Source: Prochilodus magdalenae (Eukaryota > Chordata > Actinopteri > Characiformes > Prochilodontidae). Taken from it: a stretch of 64,000 nt of DNA. A program made the position numbers and the translations under genes. The DNA lies in NCBI GenBank assembly GCA_024036415.1, contig JAMWET010004985.1:69501-133500 (forward strand), read 5' to 3'. Below are positions 1-11,114 of this stretch, one piece after another (the first letter of the stretch is position 1; each line of letters begins with the position of its first letter). The notes below the pieces were generated by a model that worked only from the letters and a program-made list of their open reading frames with translations, did not search any database and was not told the origin of the DNA.

Positions 1-306
1 GCACGTCTTGCTGGCGCATCTGTGACCAAGACAGCAAGTCTTTGTGATGTATCAAGAGCCACGGTATCCAGGGTAATGTCAGCATACCACCAAGAAGGAC
101 GAACCTCCACCAGCATCACGTAGTGACCTGACCACTATCCTGCAAGAAGAATGGCTTAAACTCCCTCTGACCACTGTGCAGGACGCAGTATATGTCATTC
201 CCAAGACCAACTGACGCTGTATTGGCCGCAAAAGGAGGCCCTACACCATACTAATAAATGATTGTGGTCTAAAACCAGGTGTTTCAGTTTCATTGTCCAA
301 CCCCTG
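1..306 (-). mobile_element. Tc1-like non-autonomous transposon, truncated by the window edge
   Basis: The right end is the inverted terminal repeat seen at 16320 and 26605 (start CAGGGGTTGGACAATGAAAC), followed by a TA target site at 307-308. Read on the minus strand, the interior matches the other two copies. It holds a Tc1 transposase helix-turn-helix relic (LAGASVTKTASLCDVSRATV) followed by an in-frame stop, then a piece of the transposase C-terminus (LQEEWLKLPLTTVQ). The catalytic middle is missing, so the copy cannot encode transposase. About 230 bp of the element lie outside the window. Confidence 0.85.
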
Positions 307-308
307 TA

Positions 309-1090
309 TATATATATGTACCTTTAGCACCTTTACTGGGTCGCCATTATTCTTATTCTATTCTACAGTATGACCTATTCATCTAGAAGGGTCATCAGAG
401 CATGTACCTTTCTATTCACCCACAGCAAGTCCAGAGTGTAGGGAAGGCTGACCACACAAGAGAAACCAGGGATGCACCGCAATGAAAATATTTGGCGAAA
501 GCGAAAACGAAAAACCAAACAAGGCCCAATACCGAACTAAATATACTAAATGTATTTTTGTCTTGAGTTTTAAAGAAACAAACAATTACTACACAGCAGT
601 TTAAACTGTTCAGGGAAGAGTAAATGCAATGACAGCTGTAGCTCTTGGCAAGTGACCATCATCACAACTGCTGCAGTCCACTCACGTCAGGAATCTACAT
701 TTGGCAGGAGACAGAGGGGATATAAATAGACGCATAACCAGCTTTAAGACTGGCCTAGCTTTCCACTACCGCAGACACTCTTGGTGAGTAAGGGGATGAA
801 GTTAACAACAGTTGTTCTACACTGGTAAGAAATGAAGGGGGGGAGGAGCCTATGCTTGTGAGATGGTGCCCCCTGTTGTTGGGAGTGTACATCCAACAGG
901 TTGCATCATTTTACAAGTTGCTCTTTTACTTATACATAAATTATATATAATACATAAACATGCACTCATTAATTCATTTAGATTTATCAGATTTGTGGAA
1001 ACTAATGGCCAAAGTGCAAACCTTACCAAGACCAAGACAAGTACGCAAAAAATGTCTGAAGGCTGGACATAGCAGGCAATTATTGTTCTG
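309..1090. other. Intergenic stretch, nothing recognised
   Basis: There is no coding-like frame, splice-bounded exon or clear repeat here. Short open frames near 850-1070 overlap on both strands, have no recognisable domain and look like chance. Confidence 0.5.
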
Positions 1091-1099
1091 AATATTCAT

Positions 1100-1350
1100 A
1101 CCTTAATATCAATGCTGTCCAGGGAAAACCAGTATCTCCAAAACGGCAACTTTACAGGAGAGGGCAAAAACCTAAGGTAATTGTAATGTAAGTCAATGGA
1201 ACCAGATTTTTTCCCAGGCGATATTGGGCCATTTCTGTTGGTCCACTCATCATGAAATTTTCACACAGGATAAACAGCGACTGCTGTGCTCATATGACGC
1301 ATAAAAGTAAGAATCGATGAAAATGGAGATACATGTTTTTTAATGGAAAA
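1100..1350. mobile_element. Degenerate MITE of the 'GCTGTCC' family
   Basis: The interior reads like the copies at 24791, 33211 and 34202: a paragraph starting with gctgtcc, then tatctccaaaa, caactttacaggagag, gtcaatggaaccagac and a tail resembling agatacatgttt. Both terminal repeats have decayed, so the boundaries are approximate. Confidence 0.55.
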
Positions 1351-1361
1351 GCAACAATAGG

Positions 1362-1580
1362 GACGAAGGAGCTAGTTGTAGCCTAGCCTCCCGTCTGATG
1401 CAGCTGCTTCTAAGTTACTCCGGACAGTAATGGTGAGATCTGTGGTTGCTTGGGCCAATAAACACCACTTCTACCCCGCATGGAGTGTGTCCTGGGGGTG
1501 TGTCTTTAGAGAGTCCCGGGACCAGTGCCTTTTCCCCGGTCTGGCTCCTGCACTGCACCTTTTCACCCTTACACTAGGCA
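1362..1580 (+). repeat. Dispersed repeat, copy 1 (pair with 14085-14300)
   Basis: The sequence from gacgaaggagctagttgtag through ccaataaacaccacttctac to the stretch near gcaccttttcacccttacac is nearly the same as at 14085-14300. The class is not recognised. The short open frame inside it has no domain. Confidence 0.7.
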
Positions 1581-1679
1581 AAACGGGTGGAGGTGACTTT
1601 CACTGCATATACATAGACAAATAATAAAACCCCAAATTCAGTATCTCAGAAAATTAGAATATCACTTAAGACCGATACA

Positions 1680-2310
1680 AAAAAGGATTTTTAGAAATGT
1701 TGGCCAACTGAAAAGTATGAGCATGAAGAGTATGAGCCGTGACTTCTTCTTCAGCCTTTAACAGAGCAGTTCGAATCAGTCTCAGAGAAAAGTATAAACA
1801 TACACACACATGATCCACAGCCAAAAACAAAGATATGGCAGATGATGTGTGTCTTATGTAAACTGGACACCGTACTTAACCCTGTGTACTGGCTTAAATA
1901 AACTCCAGAGAGATAATACAGACTCAGCCAGGTCTCATTTTATTACACATGTACATAGTCTAAAGACGTGAATCAAACAAATGCACTCTACATCATTCAG
2001 TAACCCAACACACCGACAGTCGTGCCTGTGTACACACAAGTAAACAAGGCTCGCCATACCAGAGACAGCTGGACAATGCTCGGCTGTTGTGCTGTGAGAG
2101 TGTGCAGTGCTTGTTTGTTATTTGTTCTATTAATCACATCTGTGCAAAGAATGGGCTCCTTTCTCTCCTCCTCTGAGTTCTCACTGTAGTGGTAGCTTCA
2201 GGACGCGTCCTCTAGCTCTTATCTAAGTGGGAGGTTAGCCAGTACACAAACACAGGCTGAGCAGCAGGGATGACCACTGTAGCTGAGTTTCCACTCCTAT
2301 CTTCAGCGGG
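1680..2310 (-). pseudogene. Decayed partial copy of the yif1b last exon and 3' UTR
   Basis: On the minus strand this segment aligns with the last coding exon and 3' UTR of the intact yif1b gene (38490 down to about 37740). Its translated end reads QPVFVYWLTSHL against [14 protein letters not shown] in the intact gene. A deletion of about 4 bases just before the old stop shifts the frame, and about 12 bases are missing upstream (the intact RMYL stretch). Untranslated blocks are also shared, for example ctgttgtgctgtgagag, caaacaaatgcact and cactgtagtggtagcttc. The left end of the similarity falls close to the poly(A) site of the intact gene. No other yif1b exon is seen nearby. It could be a 5'-truncated retrocopy or a fragment of a genomic duplication. 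A poly(A) tail is not visible, and a sequence resembling a 3' splice site (ccttttgtag) lies just upstream, which leans towards genomic duplication. Confidence 0.75.
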
Positions 2311-2855
2311 TCCATGCTAATTCCTCATCTGCTTGTCAGGAGCAGCCAGTCTACAAAAGGCCTGGTTTTGTGTTCTCTTTGCTTATCAAAGTGCATTAGA
2401 GTAAATGTAGAACTCATAGTGTCACAGTGCAATGTGTGATCGTTTACCCAGGGCCTGAGTAAACACTGCTGGCTAGGGGGCATTACACCCACACGGGGGG
2501 AATGAGGTCAGCTCCTCATCCTGTGTTTTCTGGCGACAGGAAAAGACATCAATTGTGTTGATGCTGTGTGATGTTATATAGAGGCTGTATATGATATATA
2601 CTGCTGATTGGGGAGGCGGGGGGTCTTTAGGTTTATGTTTTAAAGGCATTCTCATGCTTATATGTCAGCATTACAGCAAAACAACAGGCCGATTTTTCAC
2701 ATAATATTATCATGCATATAGCTGAAAAAATATACCCTAAAAATATATTTTAGTGGCATATTTGTCACTAAAATTCTCGTTCAGAGCTGCATACATATTA
2801 ACTATGATGATAAACATTATTTACTATTTACTATTAACTGTTATTATCACTATGC
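2311..2855. other. Intergenic stretch, nothing recognised
   Basis: AT-rich non-coding sequence with short chance open frames only. The part from about 2765 resembles 3736-3835, so it belongs to the repeat that carries the 'cactatggaa' array. Confidence 0.4.
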
Positions 2856-4110
2856 AAATGATGTCACTATGAAAGCGTGTATATGTGACCATGGAAACCA
2901 GCATATATCACTATGGAGGTCAGCATATATCATTATGAAATCTACATCACTTTGGAAACTAGCATATATCACAATGGAAGTTGTGCTAATCACTCTCTGT
3001 CTCTGTCTCTCTCTCTCTCCTTCTTTCTCTCCTTCCTTCTTTCTCTCCTCTTCTTAGTTAAGCACTAGAATCTCTCCGGGGTGATCACTTCAGAACCCCC
3101 AGGCACCTGAGCATCAGCGCCACCGTGGGTCTCCTGCCCTGTTTCATCGCCCGGCATGACCACAACCTTTACACTGACCAGCGTCTGGCTCTGATCATGA
3201 ACTCTATCTATGGGTCGGCTCCATCCTGCAGTTACTCCCTCCTGGACTAATCAGACTGGATCTAATCAGACTGGATCTAATCAGACTGGATCCAATAGAT
3301 ATTCTTCTCCTTTTAGTTCTGTCTTTCTCGTCTCCGGGTTCGACCTAAGGAGGTTGGGTTCCGCCCTTGAGCCTGCTTCCTCTCGAGGTTTCTTTCTTCT
3401 CACAGGAGTTTTTCCTCGCCACTGTTGCCTCTGGCTTGCTCAAGGGGGGCTTGGACCCGGTTTTTCCCCACCCCTCCACCCTCAAATGTCTGTACATTAA
3501 CTTTGTGTTTTTTTTCTTTCCTTTTCTTATATACAACAAACTGACCGAATTGATTGATTGATTGCTTGTTACTACGGAAGTCAGTATATATCACTATGAA
3601 AGCTATATCTCTATGGAAGCTATGTCACTACAGAAACTAAATCACTGTGGAATATATATCACTGTGGAAGCCAGTATATATCACCATAGAAACTATATCA
3701 CTATGGAAGCCAGTATATTTCACTATGGAATCTATATGTCATGAAATTCTCATTCTGAGTTGCATACCTATTTTGGCGAAGCATAACAAAAAACAATAAC
3801 CATGATAAACAACTTCACTATGTAGATTATATCACTGTGGACGCCAGCATTTATAACTATGGAAGCTATGCCACTATAGAATCTACATCATTATGGAATC
3901 TATATCACAGTGGAGGCCAGTATACGACCATTTATAACCATGGAAGCTACACTACTATAGAAGCTATATCACTATGGAAACAATACCACAATAAAATCTA
4001 TATCCCTATGGAAACTACATCAATATGAAAGCCAACATGTATCATTATGTAAGCTGGTATATATCGCCATGGAAGCTATATCAATATGGAAGCTAAATCA
4101 CTATGGAAAC
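2856..4110. repeat. Degenerate short-period tandem array (tatatcactatggaag), interrupted by a retroelement
   Basis: Imperfect repeats of about 15-23 bp built on 'tcactatggaagctatata' fill 2856-2990 and resume at 3570-4110. Between them lies unrelated sequence: a CT-rich tract and a retroelement 3' region ending in attgattgattgattg. Open frames rich in 'YHYGSY' and 'SLWKLY' are by-products of the repeat. Confidence 0.7.
2995..3565 (+). mobile_element. Retroelement 3'-end fragment inside a tandem array
   Basis: A (CT)n-rich start is followed by sequence also found at about 30150-30440 (ctcgaggtttctttcttctc / ctcaaggtttcttcctctta, then gcctctggcttgctca...gggggcttg), ending in (ATTG)n. This composition is common for fish LINE/SINE 3' ends; the family is not identified. 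A TCAGACTGGATCTAA unit is repeated about three times at 3250-3300. Confidence 0.55.
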
Positions 4111-5165
4111 TAACTTATGACACTACACCAAGTGAGTTACCAACCTACTAATGGCCTACTAATGGCTTGGCCAGTCATTATGTAACCCCCTGACCACCCG
4201 GGGTATTTTGCACGCTGTCGACAACCACACCGTGACCGCCAAAATGAACCTCACACATTTTCAAAAAGTCAAGGTGACGTGTCACCACACAAGGTGCCTG
4301 AGCCTCGTCTTAAACTGTTTTGAGAAGCTTTTTACAGAGCCCCTTGAGCAGCAGCTCCAGTAACTTCCTGCTCTGCTGAGGGTGGCTGGGGTGAGGGCTG
4401 CAGGAAGGGTGGTGCTTTATATTCAGTGCCTCGTGGTTCACTTCTGTTATCTGCTGCTTCCACTGCTATATTAGATTAGTCAGCAGTATGTGTGTGTGTG
4501 TGTGTGTGTGTGTGAGAAGGCGGGGGGGGGCGGAGGCAGTGAGATGTTTGAGTCTGAGAGTGGGCACATGTTTGTGTAAGGGAACCAATCATTTGGGGTC
4601 ATATTTTGGGGTTTCTGCTATTCTTGGAGTTGGTTGATACCCATTCTACTTGTTTGGTGCACAAATGTTGCTTATCTGATTTTCAACCAGAGCTACAACA
4701 TGACCATAAAAATGAAACATGGTGAATGACAGTATGTGGTGCAAGACATATATACAAAATAATGCCTTTAAAACTTCATATTTTGTTGAATTTTGATTAA
4801 ATACTGACACATTGTTATAATGCTGTTTTATTTTACATCACATCAGAGCATTTTGTTGGTTGGCTGTGTGCCTTGGTTCGTGTTGGGTGATATTGGGTGA
4901 AATAAATAAATAAATAAATAAATAATAATAAATTAACTTTAATGTATTAACTCTCCTTTACTTTGTCAGTTGCTGTTTCCTTCTTCTTCTCCAATACACA
5001 GACTATTACCTCCGAAAGGAAATATCTACTGAGCCTATTGCACACAATGTGAGATCACATTAAGTGAGCCCTGCTGTGGGCCCATTAGAAGATATGGACC
5101 AGGGTAATGTTACAGGGATAATGAGGATGAGGGGTGAAAATGTTATGCTGTCCATTTGTCTGCCT
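4111..5165. other. Intergenic stretch with simple repeats only
   Basis: It contains a (TG)n microsatellite at about 4490-4514 and an (AAAT)n run at about 4899-4935. No coding signal or transposon termini were recognised. Confidence 0.5.
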
Positions 5166-5169
5166 CTGC

Positions 5170-5560
5170 TCTGGGCGTCAGCTGGTTCTGATCACGTTTC
5201 TAATCGTGTTGGACACATTTCTGGATGTAGGCCACATCAGTGCTCAGACACTCGTACATCACTCATGCAAGGCACTGGGCAGTTGGGCCTGATGTGGTGG
5301 ATGCCTTCCCTGGTACTTTACTGGTTGTTGTATTCCCATAGACTTTAAAGAGGATTCACATCTGGGGATTTTATAGGGCAGCCCAGATGTAGGAATTCTC
5401 CTGAATTTTCATCATGCCAATCAGTCACATTTGCCACCCTGTGAACGCCGGAATTGCCATCATGGAATCCAGGGATAGGAATGGTATGTTCCTCGGTAAG
5501 ATGATGAGCTAAAGGCAAGGGTGAGAAAGGGAACCCATCCTCTTCTGCTCAACACCAGCT
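5170..5560. mobile_element. Diverged copy of the 28155-type DNA transposon
   Basis: The stretch tttctggatgtaggccacat...gtggatgccttccctgg matches the repeats at 28155, 35985 and 59500. Ends are not resolved, and the right half (5340-5560) differs from the other copies. Confidence 0.55.
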
Positions 5561-5704
5561 GGCAAAACAATAAAGCTACAATGGCATCATTATTAAAGAA
5601 CACAGATTTATCAATTACTATATAACACTGACTCTCCGAGTCTCTTATTGAACAGAGGTGTTTAGGTTACCCAGTGCTAACTACTGACTACTGCTAGAAG
5701 CCTA

Positions 5705-6328
5705 TTAGAGTAACCCTCCCTTCATTGGCTTCCTGTTGTTGCTCGCATCAGTTTTAAAACTCTGATGCTGGCCTACAAAGCCAAGAATGGACCAGCGCCT
5801 TCCTACCTTATGGCAATAGTGAAGAGTCGAGCTGTACCTCGAGCCCTTCGTGCTTCAAGTACAGCTCGTCTCGAACCACCACCCCTGAGGACACATGGAA
5901 GACAAGCGTCCAGACTCTTCTCTGTCCTGGCTCCCAGATGGTGGAATGAACTCTCACTGGGCGTCAGAACAGCGGAGTCTCTCGCGGTCTTCAAACGCAG
6001 ACTGAAGACCCGTCTCTTCGTAAAGCACTTAAGTGAGTGAGCTCTAGTAGAGGTGTAAGTTGTGTGTTTTGTGTTGCACTTATAATGACCTTTCCTCCTC
6101 TATAGGTATGAGCGCTGGGCTGGGTTGCCAGGTAATGCTCTATTTGCTTAATATGTCTGTGTATTAATCTCTAGGTACCAGCACTGGCCCCCTGTTCGGG
6201 CAGTGTCTGAGCTCGTGGTGAGTTAGGACTCTATCCTTCCTGTACTAGCTGGAATATTATCCAACGGAACACTAAGCACGGTTGTAAGTCGCTCTGGATA
6301 AGAGCGTCTGCTAAATGTAAATGTAATT
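5705..6328 (+). mobile_element. 5'-truncated L2-like LINE (3' end)
   Basis: A frame at about 5750-6040 encodes LMLAYKAKNGPAPSYL followed by PRWWNELSLGVRTAESLAVF and KRRLKTRLF. This is the conserved C-terminal tail of fish L2-clade LINE reverse-transcriptase proteins. It ends with cgctctggataagagcgtct, gctaaatgtaaatgtaa, the kind of TGTAA-repeat 3' tail used by L2 LINEs and their partner SINEs. Only the last part of ORF2 and the 3' UTR remain, as in an ordinary dead insertion. Confidence 0.8.
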
Positions 6329-6621
6329 AGTGAGAAATGGATCTATCACCATGCTATTTATAGATGCATATTTAACATACTCTATTCACAAACAAATAAT
6401 TTTCTGCTCAAATAATCATGACTGAAAATGATGTGTTAGCTTAACTCGTGTCAGCTTAACTGGGCTTAAATGTAGCGTACTTGCCTTTCTGTAGGGCACG
6501 GTCCACAGCAAAGGCCGACTGACCATCGAAAGGCTAGGCTTTCTTCTTGACCATTTAGTTATTTCCCGTTAATGACAGTTATGCATGTTAATTATTCCAT
6601 GGTTGTTATCCTGTGATGATG

Positions 6622-6835
6622 TGGTTGGTGTGGCACAACGGATAACACCACTACTCACCAGGAAGCTACCGTCCCATGTGGGAGACTGGGGTTCGATTCC
6701 CGGTCTGGGTGACTATGCTGTGCTACACCAATAAGAGTCCTTGGGCAAGACTCCTAACACTACATTGGCCCACCTGTAATATGGTTAACCTTATGAGTCG
6801 CTCTGGATAAGAGCGTCAGCTAAATGCTGTAGATG
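6622..6835 (+). mobile_element. tRNA-derived SINE with L2-type tail
   Basis: The head carries a tRNA-like promoter: an A-box-like tggttggtgtggcacaacgg and a B box in ggttcgattcc. The body is followed by tcgctctggataagagcgtc and agctaaatgctgtagatgt, the same tail as the L2 LINE at 5705-6328. This suggests L2 machinery mobilised it. Other copies are at 11115, 13395 and 54065. Confidence 0.85.
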
Positions 6836-7540
6836 TGAGGCATTGCACACATCACAGAATACCTAAAGATTATGTAGACTTACCTGTACACTGCTCAACT
6901 GTATGGATATGGGTCAAAAGACAAGTGTAGGGTTCACCTTAGCTTTATCTACCTGGGTGAGTCCAACCTCTGTAGAAGAGGAGGGGAGGACAGAGCAGAC
7001 TGAGGTTGTGAGCTTCCAGTATCATCTCAATCCACTAATGGTTTGCCCCAGGGGAGGGGCAACCCTCATATGTGGTGCCATTGGGGGTACTGGAGAGGAG
7101 AGAGGGTTCTTATCAAGACAGAGACCAGACCTAGAGTCACATGACTTTGCAGTCACTAGATCTAAAGCCTCTAGCTGGTAGAGATTATGGTTTTCGTTTA
7201 TTTTCCTCTGGATGTGTGTGCGGGTACTTGTAAATATTGTAAATATGTAAATTATCTTCGTCGGTGTGTAAATAAAGGTGAAGGGAAAAGAACTCTTGTG
7301 GAAACCGCACTTTTTCCAGGCCTCACGGCTATTTGCCCGACACTACTCATAAATGGCGCCCCCTACCGCGACATCCTGTCCGATAGAGAGGCGCGCTTTA
7401 TCACATATCCGTTTATATAGACTATTTATTAATGTGGGATTTTTTACATGTACACATTGCATAGTTTAATGTTCACTCTCTCTTGTTGGATCAAGGTCTT
7501 GATGCTGCAATGACTCACTATCGCCTCTTGGGGTATTATA
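6836..7540. other. Intergenic stretch, nothing recognised
   Basis: Short open frames at 6903-7181 and 7187-7420 have no domain, no splice support and no conserved motif. They are treated as chance. Confidence 0.45.
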
Positions 7541-7544
7541 AGAC

Positions 7545-7775
7545 AGGACAGGTCAGTGCTAGCTACTTAGCATGCTAATTATGTAGATATCCCTGCCACC
7601 AGATCCACAGACCTTATTATATTTTAACATTCTTTTAATAACTGTAGTTAATACTGGTGCGTTTTAACCTAAAAAATATTACATATTGCTCCTTTAAGCT
7701 CTTCAGACGCGTGGCTCCCGTTATCACCACTAATGGGATTGTCTGACTGTCTATAATGGGCTATTGCTTTCTTTC
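7545..7775 (+). repeat. Dispersed MITE-like repeat (inverted partner at 11805-12056)
   Basis: The blocks caggtcagtgctagctactt, gcatgctaattatgtagata, acattcttttaataactg, acatattgctcctttaa and cttcagacgcgtggctcccg all recur in reverse complement at 11805-12056. Fragments with the same 'ggttcccatcaccaccac' motif also occur near 46900, 47410, 58070 and 58660. The class is not certain. Confidence 0.6.
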
Positions 7776-7849
7776 CCTCCCCGCGATTAAATTATGCATT
7801 ATGCCTTTTATACTGCACTTTAAAAACCCACATGGTGCCTTTAAGGGAG

Positions 7850-8340
7850 AACAAAGGCGCTAAACAGAGACATTGCTGCGAGCGACGGTCAGAGGAGCAT
7901 CCTAAAGCATAGAAAAGTAACGGTGTAGCTGCTCAGGCTGGAGGGGGGCTTTGGACCCGCCCATGTGGCGGAGTGGAGAGAAGTCAACAGGAACTTTCAG
8001 CTCGCGGGTATGTCCTGCTCTTCAGTAGTGATGGACGACAGGCGGATTTGGGCTCAGTATGTCGACTTCAGGTACTATATCCTTCTCTCCCCACAGCTCA
8101 CTCTGTTTACGCCAGTGTCCGTTTCTAGCCCGAGGGCACGATTTCAGATCCGTCATCCGGTTGTACTCCGTGCTTTTTATTGAAAGGAGGAGAGGGTCGC
8201 TTGTAGAAAGGCTTAGTGCCCAGGCGTGAAAGCAGTGGACAAGAGGAACAACGCACGTGGGAGACCACCCTGGTCCGTAAAGGGGAGTTGAGTGGACAGG
8301 GGAGATATTCATTCACGGTTCGGTTCCGGCGATGTGGAGA
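7850..8340. other. CpG-richer unassigned stretch, possible promoter or non-coding exon
   Basis: This stretch is visibly richer in CG dinucleotides than its surroundings (for example gcgagcgacgg, cccgcccatgtggcggag, gttcggttccggcg). A GTATGT-type donor follows ctcgcgg near 8006. It could be the start of a gene whose later exons lie to the right, such as the GT92 gene. The one reading frame I tested (ATG at 7962) does not join the GT92 exon in phase. Nothing else supports it. Confidence 0.2.
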
Positions 8341-8798
8341 AGAACAGCTCAGAGCAGCGTGGATGCTGTGTTGTGCTATGCTATGTTGCTCGGGTGCTGG
8401 TTTGGCTGCTCAATCCAGCTGCTCACTCCAGCTGCTCACTCCAGCACACCAGCGTCAGACAACATATACTGGTTTTGGTGGTGACCAGCTGATTATCAGC
8501 TTCTGCTGCTTCTGACCAGCATCCATAACACAACATAGGGCTGCTGTCAGAACAAAACCTTGGATTTCCATTATTTTATTTTATTTATTTTTATTTTTTG
8601 GGTTTCCAGTTTTCTGACCAAGCATAAAAGTAGCTGTTGAGCTTTATTGAGTGTAAATGTCCTGATAAAATGACCAAAGGAAATGACCCAAAGTTGCTCG
8701 GTTAGAAGAAGTTTGGAAAAACATCTGGTTCCACTGACTTACATTAAGGTAGGCTTTTTCCCTTCACCTGTAAAGATCTTATTTTGGATACACAAGGC

Positions 8799-10140
8799 AG
8801 CAATATGTGGGTGTTTGCTGGTGGCCAGCTGGTGGTGTTTGCTGGTGGCCAGTAATATGTTGGGGTTTGCTGGTGGCCAGCTGGTGGTGTTTGCTAGTGG
8901 CCAGTAAAATGTTGGGGTTTGCTGGGGCCCAGATGTGCAGTGATATGTTGGTGCTTGCTGGTGGCCAGCTGATGGTGTTTGCTGATGGCCAGTAAAATGT
9001 TGGGGTTTGCTGGGGCCCAGATGTGCAGTGATATGTTGGTGTTTGCTGGGGCCCAGATGTGCAGTGATATGTTGGTGTTTGCTGGGGCCCAGATGTGCAG
9101 TGATATGTTGGTGTTTGCTTGTGGCCAGCTGATGGTGTTTGCTGGTGGCAAGTCGTGCAGTGATATGTTGGTGTTTGCTGGTGGCCAGCTGGTGGTGTTT
9201 GCTGGTGACCAGTAAAATGTTGGGGTTTGCTGGTGCCCAGATGTGCAGTGATATGTTGGTGTTTGCTGGGGCCCAGATGTGCAGTGATATGTTGGTGTTT
9301 GCTGGGGCCCAGATGTGCAGTGATATGTTGGTGTTTGCTGGGGCCCAGATGTGCAGTGATATGTTGGTGTTTGCTGGTGGCCAGCTGGTGGTGTTTGCTG
9401 ATGGCCAGTAAAATGTTGGGATTTGCTGGGGGCCAGATGTGCAGTGATATGTTGGTGTTTGCTTGTGGCCAGCTGATGGTGTTTGCTGGTGGCCAGTAAT
9501 ATGTTGGTGTTTGCTGGGGCCCAGATGTGTTCGATGTGTGCAAGGATATGTTGGTGTTTTGCTTGGTGGCCATCTGGTGGGTGATTGGCTTGATGGCCAG
9601 TAATATGTTGGTGTTTGCTGGGGCCCAGATGTGCAGTGATATGTTGGTGTTTGCTGGTGGCCAGCTGGTGGTGTTTGCTGATGGCCAGTAATATGTTGGT
9701 GTTTGCTGGGGCCCAGATGTGCAGTGATATGTTGGTGTTTGCTGGTGGCCAGCTGGTGGTGTTTGCTGATGGCCAGTAATATGTTGGTGTTTGCTGGGGC
9801 CCAGATGTGCAGTGATGCGTTGGTCACCTTTGCTGGTGAGCTGGTGGTGTTTGCTGATGGTGTTTGTTTGCTTGGTGGGCCCTAGATGTGCTCAGTGTTA
9901 GTAGTGATATGCTGGTGGCCAGTGGTGTTTGCTGTGTAATATGTTGGTGTTTGCTCGGGCCCAGATCGTTGATGATATGTTGGTGCTGTTTGCTTGTGGC
10001 AGCTGATTAAAGTCATGGTGGCAAGTCGTGCAGTGATATGTTGGTGTTTGCTGGTGGCCAGCTGGTGGTGTTTGCTGGTGACCAGTAAAATGTTGGTGTT
10101 TGCTGGGGCCCAGATGTGCAGTGATATGTTGGTGTTTGCA
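8799..10140. repeat. Composite minisatellite, 1.3 kb
   Basis: A 36-bp unit (gtgtttgctggggcccagat followed by gtgcagtgatatgttg) alternates with 24- to 30-bp relatives (gtgtttgctggtggccagct and gtgtttgctgatggccagta). The units are well matched from 8800 to 9830 and more scrambled from 9830 to 10140. All six frames stay open for long stretches because the units contain few stops: the 362-codon minus-strand frame of 'QHITAHLGPSK' repeats and the plus-strand 'FAGAQMCSDMLV' repeats are translation artefacts of the DNA repeat. No start, splice or conserved domain supports a gene. Confidence 0.9.
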
Positions 10141-10289
10141 ATACAGGAACCAGAAGTGTGGCAGAGAAGAAGCACAAAGGTGCACACGGGGCAGTTTTCC
10201 AGCCAGCTCATCAGGAGCTGAATATGTATTGTATGTAGGTCTTGTGTTATACACTACATGCTTGATGTTTGTGTATGCACAAAAACAAA

Positions 10290-10880
10290 ACCCTTCTCAG
10301 AGGCATTGCTGCATCCATCTTCACCACTCACTATATTATGTAATGTGATCCACTTGTTTTATCACTGGGGATATATTGGAAATGACCTTGCCTAGAAACA
10401 CCAGCATAGATCAGCATATGCTGTATGGTCAACAAGCATGATCATATCTGGGGTGACCAGGCAAACCAGCATAGACTAGGTCAGCGTGGGCTGGCTGCTG
10501 TTCTTTTGGCTCTCTACATCCGGTTTAATTTGGTCAGGCAACGGTACATCGGCTACATTTCTGCTCAATCTGCGAAAGTCTGAGGAAGTTGAATGTTTGG
10601 TTCATAAGCCAGAAATTCCGACTAATTTTTAGGTCACATTTCAACGTTTGTGAGCATTCAGACAATCAGCTCATAAAGGAAACACTCCTTCCTGTCAGTA
10701 CAGAAACATGTACATGACTGAAAGGCCCGCTATAGGCCCGTTACCCACAATTGCGGCCTCACCCTTCCCATATGCGTCTCCTATGAGCGTGTGAAATATC
10801 AGGCCACGGTTTTGTGAAGTGAATTATGCATGCTTCGCTGTGTTTCCAAGACGTTCCTCACATAACTCACTGAGAAGATG
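10290..10880 (+). repeat. Old dispersed repeat, uninterrupted copy (partner 20690-21770)
   Basis: The blocks gaggcattgc, ggttcataagccagaa, agacaatc.gctc, tgactgaaaggccc and ttttgtgaag...gacgttcctcaca occur in the same order at 20690-21770. There they are split by a 525-bp transposon. The repeat class is not recognised. Confidence 0.65.
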
Positions 10881-10984
10881 GTTTGAAAAATGGAGAAGCT
10901 AAAGTTCTGGGGAACATGGATTTGAATATGCTGATGTCAAGTGAAAAAGCCTTATGTAATGTGCCATAGTGATATTAACATATA

Positions 10985-11110
10985 CACTAACAGTCAAAAG
11001 TCTAGACACACCCAACCAAATGGATGTTGTTGGTGATCTTAAAGAATCACAGGTTCACATGTAACAGCTCCAACTGATCAGATGTCTGAAACATTAAGAT
11101 CTTGATATAC
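10985..11110. mobile_element. Tc1-like transposon end fragment
   Basis: It begins acagtcaaaagtctagacac acc, which resembles the terminal repeat of a common vertebrate Tc1-like family. Only one end is visible and no second terminal repeat was found, so this is a fragment. Confidence 0.45.
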
Positions 11111-11114
11111 CACA

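Noticed and set aside
6622..6720. True tRNA gene at the SINE heads (also 13395-13768, 54065)
   Set aside because: A and B boxes are present, but a full cloverleaf could not be drawn and the heads continue into SINE bodies with L2-type tails.
7962..8010. First coding exon of the GT92 gene (ATG at 7962, donor GTATGT)
   Set aside because: The splice would be in phase 0, while the GT92 exon needs phase 1; joining them gives an early stop.
8739..9827. 362-codon minus-strand frame rich in 'QHITAHLGPSK' as a repeat protein gene
   Set aside because: It lies wholly in a minisatellite. Other frames on both strands are also long and open, and there is no signal peptide, domain or splice support.
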